Assembly: GCA_039820405.1 (NCBI GenBank)
Contig: JBCBQC010000013.1
Coordinates: forward strand, 1 to 64,000
Direction: 5' to 3'
Origin: CALLVY01 sp937899855
GTDB lineage: Bacteria > Bacteroidota > Bacteroidia > Chitinophagales > Saprospiraceae
Length of the DNA: 64,000 bases
The stretch's first letter is position 1. Each line of letters starts with the position of its first letter. Below, in pieces: positions 41,509 through 49,676 of the stretch. The position numbers were made by a program, and so were the translations under genes. Below the pieces are notes generated by a model, which was not told the origin of the DNA, ran no database searches, and saw only the letters and a list, made by a program, of their open reading frames with translations.

Positions 41509-42714
41509 TTAGGGGCTCGTTTCCAAATCCAGGAGTAGAAAACAGTGAAAAATTACAAAAAATAGGATGCCCATTTGGACTTCCAGGATACATTCCGTCA
41601 GCATCGAGAGCAAGATCAGGGCGCTGAAAAAGACCGCGATGTACTTTTGTCGACGGAGGGCCAGCCAGAAGGGGGGCAGGACATTTAGCAGCAGTATGCC
41701 CAAGCCCAGCAGGCCCAGGGCAATCGAAGTCTGGAGGTATTGGTTGTGCGCGTTGAAATGCGACTCCAGGGCCTTGGTCACCCCATCCCGAGCGTAGAGG
41801 CGGTCCAGTTCGTCCTGTACGTCACCCGTTCCGTGCCCCAACCAGGGCGATTCCCGAATCAATTCTACACTCAGCCCCCACATGGCCCAACGCACGTTGG
41901 ATTCCGTCTGGGGATCCTTAAACTCGCGGTAGGCCTCCACCATGCGCTTTTGCGTCGTCGGAATCGTCCAAGCCAAGGTAGCCACCAGCACCAATCCTCC
42001 CCCCACACTCAAAACGGCCAGGCCCACTTTTCGCTGCGCCAGTAGGTACCACAGCAGGCTAATCGATAGCAGCAAAAGCAGGAGCAACAGTTGCATCCGC
42101 GCCGTCAGCAATACGATAAATACGACGACGTGCAAGGAGAGCACCAAGCGCCCCATACGGCCCCAGCCAGTGATTTGCTGGCGCCGGCGCGACCATTCTT
42201 CCAGGAGAAGGAAGAGGACAAAATTGAGGTAAATGGCCACGTAGGTGGGATGCGCACCGAGGTAGCCACTCAGGTATTTGTAATAAAAACCGTTGAGCCC
42301 GGTTTGCCAGTAGGTCAGCGTGGCCGCTCCGTAGGCGTAAAGGGTGGCCACCAGGCAACCCAGTACAAAACTGCGAAAAACGGTGGGTCGGGCCGCCCGG
42401 GGGAAGGGAACGGAGAAGATCACGGGGGGGAGGAGTAAAAAAGACAGCTTGGTTTCGAGGTCAAAGCTGGCCTCCGGCCAGTTGGTGGTGTGGTACAAAC
42501 CCAGCAGGTGAACACCGTAAAAGGCGACCATCAGGAGGGGCCAGTAACCAAAAGCCTTTTGGGGGTAGCGCCAGAGGTAGCCACCGGCCAGGCCATTGAG
42601 CCCAATCCCAATCAGGCTCAGTACCGCCATTCGGGGCAGGGGCAGTAGACAAAACGCAAACAGCACCAACAAATAATAATGGATTTGCTGGTGCTGCTGC
42701 TCCGTAAGGATCAT
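41509..42714 (-). CDS. O-antigen ligase-like membrane protein (Wzy_C)
   Basis: 401 residues, about 11-12 membrane segments. The large periplasmic loop region near 260-330 has the typical SPWLGHGTGDVQDEL and ESHFNAHNQYLQTSIALGL, where the conserved Arg/His of the Wzy_C/WaaL superfamily lie. It would polymerise or ligate glycans onto lipid A or another carrier. No glycosyltransferase genes are adjacent; it sits 20 bases beyond infB, perhaps read through from it. Confidence 0.83.
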   Translation of the reverse strand: MILTEQQHQQIHYYLLVLFAFCLLPLPRMAVLSLIGIGLNGLAGGYLWRYPQKAFGYWPLLMVAFYGVHLLGLYHTTNWPEASFDLETKLSFLLLPPVIFSVPFPRAARPTVFRSFVLGCLVATLYAYGAATLTYWQTGLNGFYYKYLSGYLGAHPTYVAIYLNFVLFLLLEEWSRRRQQITGWGRMGRLVLSLHVVVFIVLLTARMQLLLLLLLLSISLLWYLLAQRKVGLAVLSVGGGLVLVATLAWTIPTTQKRMVEAYREFKDPQTESNVRWAMWGLSVELIRESPWLGHGTGDVQDELDRLYARDGVTKALESHFNAHNQYLQTSIALGLLGLGILLLNVLPPFWLALRRQKYIAVFFSALILLSMLTECILEVQMGILFFVIFHCFLLLDLETSP

Positions 42715-42734
42715 TGGAAAGGCCAGTGTGGCAG

Positions 42735-45650
42735 TTAGGTGAGTCGCTGTTTGATTTCGACGATCTCGTAGGCTTCAATTACATCGCCCACCTTGATGTC
42801 GTTAAAATTCTTGATCGTAATACCACATTCAAAACCATTCTTGACTTCCTTGACGTCGTCCTTGAAGCGCTTGAGCGAGGAAATTTCGCCGGTCGCTCCT
42901 TCCTTGATCGGGAAGATGACAATCCCGTCGCGGATGAGGCGAACCTTGGAGTTCCGAGAAATCGTTCCTTCGATTACTTGACAACCCGCCACCGTACCAA
43001 TCCGACTGATCTTGTAGGTCTCCCGAACATCCACTTGCGCCACTACCTGCTCTTCCTTGGTTGGCTCAAGCATGCCTTCGATGGCCATCTTGATCTCTTC
43101 GATCGCCTCGTAGATGATCGAATAGGTCTTAATCTGCACCCCTTCGCGTTCGGCCAGCTTGCGCGCACCGAGCGAGGGCCGGACCTGGAAACCAATCACG
43201 ATGGCATCCGAAGCGGAAGCCAGTAGGACGTCCGATTCGATGATCTGACCAACGGCCTTGTGAATCACATTGACCTGAACCGTCTCGATCGACAGTTTGA
43301 TCAGGGAGTCCGATAGGGCTTCGATCGAGCCATCCACGTCCCCCTTAACGATCAGGTTGAGCTCCTTAAAGGTTCCGAGGGCCAAGCGACGCCCGATTTC
43401 ATCGAGGCTGATCCGCTTGCTGGCGCGAGTGGCTTGTTCCCGCGCAATCTGCGAACGGCGGGAGGCCACCTGACGGGCTTCTTGCTCATTGTCCATTACC
43501 TTGAAGGATTCCCCGGCCTGCGGGGCTCCACTCAAGCCGAGTACGAGTACGGGATTGGAGGGACCTACTTCCTTGACCTTTTTGCCACGCTCGTTGAACA
43601 TGGCCTTCACCTTACCCGAATGACTACCCGCCAGTACCGGATCGCCGATTTTGAGCGAGCCGGTCTGTACCAGTACTTTGGTGACGAATCCCCGGCCCTT
43701 GTCCAGAGAAGCTTCGATCACCGCACCGATAGCCGGGCGGCTGGGGTTGGCTTTGAGTTCGAGCAGCTCTGCCTCCAAGAGGATTTTTTCGAGCAGCAGG
43801 TCAATATTGGCGCCGGTCTTGGCCGAAATATCTTGCGATTGGTAGCTTCCGCCCCACTCTTCCACCAAAAAGTTCATACTGGCCAGCTCCTGCTTGATGC
43901 GCTCGGGCTGGGCGCCGTCTTTGTCTACCTTGTTGATGGCAAATACGATGGGAACCCCCGCCGCCTGGGCGTGGCTAATGGCTTCTTTGGTTTGGGGCAT
44001 GATACTATCGTCCGCCGCGATGATGATCACCGCTACGTCAGTTACCTTGGCTCCCCGAGCCCGCATGGCGGTAAAGGCTTCGTGACCCGGCGTATCGAGG
44101 AAGGTAATTCTCTTGTCGTCTTTGCCCACTTCTACTTCGTAAGCACCGATGTGTTGGGTAATCCCCCCGGCTTCTCCACTCGTCACGTTGGCCGAGCGAA
44201 TGTAATCCAGCAAGGAAGTCTTACCGTGATCGACGTGGCCCATCACCGTGACGATGGGGGCCCGTGGCTCCAGGTCGACGGGATCGTCGACGATTTCTTC
44301 TTCTTCCACCACTTCCTCCTCCGCACTGATGAACTCGACTTCGTGGCCAAATTCTTCCACCACCAGTTCGATGATCTCAGCGTCGAGGCGTTGGTTGATC
44401 GAAACGATGACGCCCAGGTTCATACAGGTCGTGATGACCTGCGATACGGGAACGTCCATCAGGCTCGCCAATTCGGAGACGGAGACAAATTCGGTGAGTT
44501 GGAGCTTGCCCGTTTCCTTGGCGGCATCGAGCATTTCCTGCTTTTCGCGGATCCGCTCGCGATTATCCCGACGGAGTTTCTGGCGGGTCTTCTTGCCCTT
44601 GCCCGACATCCGGGCCATCGTTTGCCGGATTTTCTCGTCGATTTCCTTTTTGGAGACCTCGCGAACCTCGTCGCGCTTGCGGCCACCGCCGCGATTACCA
44701 CCACGGCCGCCGCCGCCCCGGTTGTCCCGGTTGCTGACTTGGCTGATGGTTACTTTTTTGCGCTTGCGCTTGCGTTTGACGGTGGTTTCGCCAGCGGGTT
44801 TGTTCCCGCCCTCGCTCTTGGCGCCAGCGGGTGACGCTTCGGGAGCCTTATCGGCGGTTTTCTTCTTTTTCTTCTTTGGCTTTTTCAGCTTGTCCGTATC
44901 GATCTTACCCAAAATCTTGAGGCCCTTGAGCTGGGGCGTCTTGGCGCGGATCATCTCACTTTTCGCCGGTGGAGCGGCTTCGGGCGCGCGGGCTTCCTTG
45001 ACGGGCTGATCCGGCTCGGACTTGGTGGTCGGCGTCTCCTTCGTACTCGTGACTACGGGAGGAGCCGGCGTTTTGGTAGCCTCCTCGGGGGGGCTAGCGG
45101 GCGTCTCGGGAGCCTTTTTCTCCGGGCTGCTGGTGGTAGCGGGAGGCGTCTCGGGAGTCGATTCCGGCGCCTTGGGAGTAGCTTTGGCCTTGGGCGGGTC
45201 CAGATCGATTTTGCCCATCACCTTGAGACCGATCTTGGGCTTCTCCTCCGTCTTCTCCTCGGTAGGAGGCGGAGTAGTTGCCACGGGTTGGGGCTCCGCA
45301 ACGGGCTTTTCCTGAACCACGACGGGTTCGACGGGGGCAGGAGGAGGGGGGGGTGGTGGAGGGGGCGGAGCCGTCTCTTTGGGTACGGCGATCACGGGCG
45401 TCTCTTTGACGGGGGCCGGAGGAGGAGTCTCCTTTTTGGGACTCATCCGGTTGCCGATAACCAGTTGGTCTGCTTTTTCCTTGATAGCTACCGAATTCTG
45501 GAACTCCTTGAGGAGTTGCTCGTACATCTCGTCAGTCACCTTGGAAGTAGGCTTATTTTCGATGTCGAAGCCCTTGTTGTGTAAGTGCTCGACGATGGTA
45601 CTGGTACCGACGTTTAATTCTTTTGCTATCTTAATTAACCGTTTTGCCAT
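42735..45650 (-). CDS. infB: Translation initiation factor IF-2
   Basis: 971 residues. The long N-terminal part (about 1-400) has an IF2_N-like start (KELNVGTSTIVEHLHNKGF), proline- and alanine-rich linkers including a run of ten prolines, two GLKxxGKID motifs and basic glycine-rich stretches. The G domain starts near residue 470: GHVDHGKTSLLD, DTPGHEAF, NKVDKDGA. Domains II to IV follow. It brings fMet-tRNA to the 30S subunit. Last of the rimP-nusA-infB group. Confidence 0.98.
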   Translation of the reverse strand: MAKRLIKIAKELNVGTSTIVEHLHNKGFDIENKPTSKVTDEMYEQLLKEFQNSVAIKEKADQLVIGNRMSPKKETPPPAPVKETPVIAVPKETAPPPPPPPPPPAPVEPVVVQEKPVAEPQPVATTPPPTEEKTEEKPKIGLKVMGKIDLDPPKAKATPKAPESTPETPPATTSSPEKKAPETPASPPEEATKTPAPPVVTSTKETPTTKSEPDQPVKEARAPEAAPPAKSEMIRAKTPQLKGLKILGKIDTDKLKKPKKKKKKTADKAPEASPAGAKSEGGNKPAGETTVKRKRKRKKVTISQVSNRDNRGGGGRGGNRGGGRKRDEVREVSKKEIDEKIRQTMARMSGKGKKTRQKLRRDNRERIREKQEMLDAAKETGKLQLTEFVSVSELASLMDVPVSQVITTCMNLGVIVSINQRLDAEIIELVVEEFGHEVEFISAEEEVVEEEEIVDDPVDLEPRAPIVTVMGHVDHGKTSLLDYIRSANVTSGEAGGITQHIGAYEVEVGKDDKRITFLDTPGHEAFTAMRARGAKVTDVAVIIIAADDSIMPQTKEAISHAQAAGVPIVFAINKVDKDGAQPERIKQELASMNFLVEEWGGSYQSQDISAKTGANIDLLLEKILLEAELLELKANPSRPAIGAVIEASLDKGRGFVTKVLVQTGSLKIGDPVLAGSHSGKVKAMFNERGKKVKEVGPSNPVLVLGLSGAPQAGESFKVMDNEQEARQVASRRSQIAREQATRASKRISLDEIGRRLALGTFKELNLIVKGDVDGSIEALSDSLIKLSIETVQVNVIHKAVGQIIESDVLLASASDAIVIGFQVRPSLGARKLAEREGVQIKTYSIIYEAIEEIKMAIEGMLEPTKEEQVVAQVDVRETYKISRIGTVAGCQVIEGTISRNSKVRLIRDGIVIFPIKEGATGEISSLKRFKDDVKEVKNGFECGITIKNFNDIKVGDVIEAYEIVEIKQRLT

Positions 45651-45741
45651 TCTGCTTTTTTATTTCCGCTTAGCAACAGAAAGTTTTACTTAAAGAGACT
45701 TTGCGTGTTTACTGGCCCGGATGTGGACTGCTAAGTTCCCA

Positions 45742-45749
45742 CAAAGTTA
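45742..45749 (-). promoter_or_regulatory. Candidate infB promoter -7 box
   Basis: TAACTTTG on the minus strand in the 173-base nusA-infB gap, about 92 bases before the infB start. No TTG at the ideal distance, so moderate support; the large gap inside this operon fits an extra promoter. Confidence 0.4.
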
Positions 45750-45823
45750 AGGGAAAAGTCCTATTCCATGGGTTTTCAACAAAAAGATATTCAATTAATT
45801 CCCCTCCATAGGCACTGTTTTCG

Positions 45824-47062
45824 TTATTGCGCCATTTCCTCGGAGAGGATTTTGATGACCTCGTCGATCGTCTCCTCTTCCAGATCGGTACGGCGAATGA
45901 GCTCGTCGCGACTCAGTTCGAGTACGGAGCGGGCGGTATCGCAACCGATTTCCTTGAGGGCGTCGATGATCCAGTCATCGATTTCATCGGCAAATTCTTC
46001 CAGGTCGACGTCGTCGATTTCCACTTCCTGCGTGTTGCGGAATACGTCGATTTCGAAGCCGGTCAGGCGGCTGGCCAGCTTGATGTTGGTACCTCCCTTG
46101 CCGATGGCCAGCGACACTTGGTCTGGTTCGAGGTAGACCGAGGCGCGCATGCTGTCCATATCGAGGTCGATGGTGTTGACCCGGGCTGGCGTGAGCGAAC
46201 GCTGGATGAAGAGAGAAGTATTATTGGTAAAGTTGACAATATCAATGTTTTCGTTGCACAACTCGCGTACAATTCCGTGAATTCGGGAGCCTTTCATCCC
46301 CACGCAAGCCCCCACTGGATCAATTCGATCATCGTAGGACTCCACGGCCACCTTGGCTCGCTCACCGGGTAGGCGTTCGATGCGTTTGATGGTAATGAGA
46401 CCGTCTTCGATTTCGGGAACTTCCGCCTCCATGAGTTTCTCGAGGAAACTAGGATCAGTACGGGAAACGACGACCACCGGGTTATTGTTCTTCATCTCCA
46501 CACTTTTGATCACTCCCCGCACCATATCGCCTTTGCGGAAGAAGTCGCCCCGGATCATTTCGTTGCGCGGCAAAATCAATTCGTTGCCCGTCGAATCGTC
46601 GAGGATCAAGATCTCGCGCTTGAGGATTTGGTGCACTTCCCCCATCACGATATCACCTACGCGCTCGGAGTATTTCTTGTGGATCTCGTCCTTCTCCAGC
46701 TCCATGATCCGCGAGATGAGCGTCTGACGGGCGGCCATAATCGAGCGGCGGCCAAAGTCTTCGAGGTGCAACTGTTCATAGCATTCCTCCCCAATTTCGT
46801 AGTCTTCATCGATCGAGAAGGCTTCCGAAATGGAGACCTGACTCCGATCGTCGAGGACTTCACCATCCGGGACAATTTCGCGTACCCGCCACAGTTCAAG
46901 GTCCCCCTTTTGGGTATTGACGATGACGTCGAAGTTTTCGTCCGAGCCAAATTTTTTGCGTATCAAGGTGCGAAATACGTCCTCCAGGACCCTGACCATG
47001 GTCGGCCGGTCGATGTTCTTACCAGCTTTGAATTCTGAGAACGTATCAACAAGGTTCATCAT
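45824..47062 (-). CDS. nusA: Transcription termination/antitermination factor NusA
   Basis: 412 residues. The N-terminal RNA-polymerase-binding domain is followed by S1 (VGDIVMGEVHQI), KH1 (DPVGACVGMKGSRIHGIV) and KH2 (VSLAIGKGGTNIKLASRLTG) domains; a short acidic C-terminal tail replaces the double AR repeats of E. coli. Follows rimP by 12 bases. NusA affects pausing, termination and antitermination, which is relevant to the terminator in its own operon leader. Confidence 0.97.
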   Translation of the reverse strand: MMNLVDTFSEFKAGKNIDRPTMVRVLEDVFRTLIRKKFGSDENFDVIVNTQKGDLELWRVREIVPDGEVLDDRSQVSISEAFSIDEDYEIGEECYEQLHLEDFGRRSIMAARQTLISRIMELEKDEIHKKYSERVGDIVMGEVHQILKREILILDDSTGNELILPRNEMIRGDFFRKGDMVRGVIKSVEMKNNNPVVVVSRTDPSFLEKLMEAEVPEIEDGLITIKRIERLPGERAKVAVESYDDRIDPVGACVGMKGSRIHGIVRELCNENIDIVNFTNNTSLFIQRSLTPARVNTIDLDMDSMRASVYLEPDQVSLAIGKGGTNIKLASRLTGFEIDVFRNTQEVEIDDVDLEEFADEIDDWIIDALKEIGCDTARSVLELSRDELIRRTDLEEETIDEVIKILSEEMAQ

Positions 47063-47074
47063 AACACCAGAAAT

Positions 47075-47545
47075 TTAAAATGATATTTTAACGATTGTTT
47101 GTTCTATCTGTGCCACCGGAATCTCGGCTTGCACAATTTCTTTAACTCTTTTTTTACCTTTTTTCTTCTTTTCCTCGCGTTCCAGGGTAATGCTTTGCTC
47201 CGTGACCGCCACGAGTTGGCCCACCTGCTTGCCTTCGCTAGTGGTGACCTCTACCTTGCGACCGATATTCTTGTGGTACTGCCGCAAAAACTTGAGCGGA
47301 CGACCCACCCCGGGCGAGGATACCTCCAGCACGTAGCGGTCTCCCAACCATCCTTCTTGGTCCAGGTGTTCTTCTAAAAATCGGCTGATCTTACGGCACT
47401 TCTCAAAGGTGACTTGTGAATCACTGTCGACGAATACTTCCAATTTGTTGTTGATGCCTAGCTTCAGGTCTACGAGAAAAAAGTCGTCGAACTCAGATTC
47501 CTGAAACTTCTCGGCGAGCAATTGCGGTATGGTTTGTTCAATCAC
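47075..47545 (-). CDS. rimP: Ribosome maturation factor RimP
   Basis: 156 residues from a GTG start at 47545. Typical RimP pattern: VDSDSQVTFEKCRKISRFLEEHLD (quoted in part: CRKISRFLEEHLD) and YVLEVSSPGVGRPLK. It assists 30S subunit maturation. First gene of the rimP-nusA-infB group, behind a promoter and a leader terminator hairpin. Confidence 0.94.
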   Translation of the reverse strand: MIEQTIPQLLAEKFQESEFDDFFLVDLKLGINNKLEVFVDSDSQVTFEKCRKISRFLEEHLDQEGWLGDRYVLEVSSPGVGRPLKFLRQYHKNIGRKVEVTTSEGKQVGQLVAVTEQSITLEREEKKKKGKKRVKEIVQAEIPVAQIEQTIVKISF

Positions 47546-47560
47546 AAGAATACAGCGTTA

Positions 47561-47596
47561 CTAAAAATAAAAAGAGGGAACATTTTTTGTTCCCTC
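47561..47596 (-). terminator. Terminator hairpin in the rimP-nusA-infB leader
   Basis: Perfect 9-base stem GAGGGAACA/TGTTCCCTC with a five-base loop; on the minus strand it is followed by TTTTTATTTTT. It lies between the promoter at 47618-47648 and the rimP start at 47545, so it would stop transcription before rimP unless relieved. No leader peptide is apparent in the 20 or so bases before it. Confidence 0.8.
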
Positions 47597-47617
47597 CCTT
47601 ACGAGCCAGAATTGACA

Positions 47618-47648
47618 CAAATATAAAGATTCTTTTGCTCATATGCAA
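47618..47648 (-). promoter_or_regulatory. rimP-nusA-infB promoter
   Basis: TTG (47648-47646), a 20-base spacer and TATATTTG (47625-47618) on the minus strand: full consensus match. Confidence 0.78.
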
Positions 47649-47796
47649 TACCTTTGCCCTGCTGAAAGCCGGATCAGGCAAAGCTTTGCGCCCCTTGAAC
47701 CCTTTGTTGGGGCAACTTGTTTAATTGGGTAGTTCATTTGTAAAAACGGGGAGCGCAATCGTCCATTTCGGAGGCGATCCCCAAAACGTATAAGAC

Positions 47797-48939
47797 ATGC
47801 ATATCGACGAATTGCTTCAACGCGCCTTGCGCAGGGATTTTCTCAGTGCCGAAGAGGGTGTTTTTCTGTTTGAAAATGCCCATACCGGTGAATTGATGTA
47901 CGTCGGCAATAAATTGCGCCAGCACCACGTACCGGGTAACACCGTCACCTGGATCATCGATCGCAATTCCAATACGACCAACGTCTGCATCGCCAACTGT
48001 AAGTTCTGCAACTTCTACCGCCGCCCGGGGCACGACGAATCCTACATCACGAGCATCGAGGAGTACAAACAAAAAATCGAGGAAACTTTTGCCTTCGGTG
48101 GCGAGCAGCTCCTTCTGCAGGGGGGCCACCACCCCGACCTGAGTTTGCAGTACTACGTCGACCTGTTTGGCGAGCTCAAATCGCTCTACCCCAATCTAAA
48201 ACTACACGCCCTCGGACCGCCCGAAATCGCCCACATCGCCAAATTGGAGCAAGCTTCCCACTTCGAGGTCCTGCGCGCCCTCCAGGAAGCCGGCCTCGAC
48301 TCGCTGCCGGGGGCCGGAGCCGAAATCCTCAGCGATCGCGTCCGGCGGCTCATCTCCAAAGGCAAATGTGGGGGGCAGGAATGGCTCGACGTCATGCGGG
48401 CGGCCCACCAGCTGCACCTGACCACCTCGGCCACCATGATGTTCGGACACATCGAGACCAACCTCGAACGGATGCAGCACTTCGTAGACCTCCGCCAGGT
48501 ACAGTCCGAAAAACCCGCCGAAGCCAAGGGCTTCCTCGCCTTTATCCCCTGGCCCTTCATGGACGAAGATACCATCCTCAAAAAAATCAAACGGGCCCGC
48601 AATTCCTGTACGCCCGACGAATACATCCGCATGATCGCCATGAGCCGCATCATGCTGCCCAACGTCGTCAATATCCAGGCCTCCTGGCTGACCGTAGGGA
48701 AACAAACGGCACAAGTTTGCTTGCACTCCGGCGCCAATGACTTCGGAAGCATCATGATCGAAGAAAATGTCGTGTCCGCCGCCGGTGCCGCCTTCCGCTT
48801 TACCGCGGATGGCATCCAGCAGGCCATCGCCGACGCGGGCTTTGAAGCCCGCTTGCGCAATCAACAATACGAACTCCGCGAGCTGCCAGTCAATATGCGA
48901 CAACAAGTGCTGGACGGCAGCCAACTGATCGTGGATTAA
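47797..48939 (+). CDS. mqnC: Cyclic dehypoxanthine futalosine synthase, radical SAM
   Basis: 380 residues. The radical SAM cluster is CIANCKFCNF near residue 66. Further MqnC features are LLQGGHHPDLSLQYYVDLF, ALGPPEIAH, LDSLPGAGAEILSDRVR and TTSATMMFGHIE. It closes the ring of dehypoxanthine futalosine in the futalosine route to menaquinone. No other mqn gene is adjacent. Confidence 0.94.
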   Translation: MHIDELLQRALRRDFLSAEEGVFLFENAHTGELMYVGNKLRQHHVPGNTVTWIIDRNSNTTNVCIANCKFCNFYRRPGHDESYITSIEEYKQKIEETFAFGGEQLLLQGGHHPDLSLQYYVDLFGELKSLYPNLKLHALGPPEIAHIAKLEQASHFEVLRALQEAGLDSLPGAGAEILSDRVRRLISKGKCGGQEWLDVMRAAHQLHLTTSATMMFGHIETNLERMQHFVDLRQVQSEKPAEAKGFLAFIPWPFMDEDTILKKIKRARNSCTPDEYIRMIAMSRIMLPNVVNIQASWLTVGKQTAQVCLHSGANDFGSIMIEENVVSAAGAAFRFTADGIQQAIADAGFEARLRNQQYELRELPVNMRQQVLDGSQLIVD

Positions 48940-48953
48940 CCAAACAAATTGCT

Positions 48954-49301
48954 ATGTCCAAAGCAAAACTGACCAACATCGAAACCGATAGTTGGGAGCT
49001 CGCTGATGGTGAGGTAAAGAAAGAAGAAAATCCCGCCGCCTTTTTTATTCCATCCCTCCAGTCCCGTCAGGCACTACAGCCCGATGATAAGGTCAAACTG
49101 ATCTTGCGTATCCGCACCATCGATAATAATGATCAGGAAGAGGACCACGAAGAGGGCATGTGGGTGATCGTACGCGAAAGAATGGAAGATTATTACGTCG
49201 GGGTACTGGAAAATTCTCCGGAGTGTACCGATGAGATCAAGCCGGGTATGGTCCTGCACTTCGAAGCCCGCCACATCACCCAGATTCACATCATGAAATA
49301 G
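48954..49301 (+). CDS. Conserved-looking small protein, unknown function
   Basis: 115 residues, acidic, no signal or membrane segment. The C-terminal half (EGMWVIVRERMEDYYVGVLE, KPGMVLHFEARHITQIHI) resembles DUF2314-like beta-barrel proteins, but I am not certain. It lies 14 bases after mqnC and probably shares its transcript. Confidence 0.65.
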   Translation: MSKAKLTNIETDSWELADGEVKKEENPAAFFIPSLQSRQALQPDDKVKLILRIRTIDNNDQEEDHEEGMWVIVRERMEDYYVGVLENSPECTDEIKPGMVLHFEARHITQIHIMK

Positions 49302-49673
49302 TCAGGCCCGATTGCCCCCGCGCCAGAGAAAAAACAGCGCGACGATCACCAGTGACAGCCCGAGAAACTCCCGGGTCAGCTCGATGTGGGGGGCCTCGGC
49401 CTTCATCGTTCCTACGATGGAGTCGGCGCCATCGCGGATCCAGGCCACAAAGCTGGGGAGGAGGCTAAGGAGGGAGGCAATGCTCACCGCAAATAGGAAG
49501 TAGACCGCAATTTGGAGGTACTGCCCCCAGGCGGCCAGGCCGTAGAGTATGGCCACGGCCCCGTACAGGGCTACCCAACGCCAAGGATCGGGATCGTTGA
49601 GTTGGACGTAGGCAAACAGGGCAAAAATGACGGCGATGGCCAGGTTGGACCATTTGATTATTCTCGTGTTCAT
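49302..49673 (-). CDS. TMEM220-family membrane protein
   Basis: 123 residues with four predicted membrane segments. The N-terminal FAYVQLNDPDPWRWVALYG is the hallmark of the transmembrane-220 family. No biochemical role is known. It ends directly against the stop of the preceding plus-strand gene and starts three bases before the stop of the TonB-receptor gene on the same strand. Confidence 0.85.
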   Translation of the reverse strand: MNTRIIKWSNLAIAVIFALFAYVQLNDPDPWRWVALYGAVAILYGLAAWGQYLQIAVYFLFAVSIASLLSLLPSFVAWIRDGADSIVGTMKAEAPHIELTREFLGLSLVIVALFFLWRGGNRA

Positions 49674-49676
49674 TGG

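Noticed and set aside
43434..44834. 466-residue plus-strand ORF opposite infB
   Set aside because: Lies entirely antisense to the IF-2 G domain; composition is a shadow of its codon pattern and no family fits.
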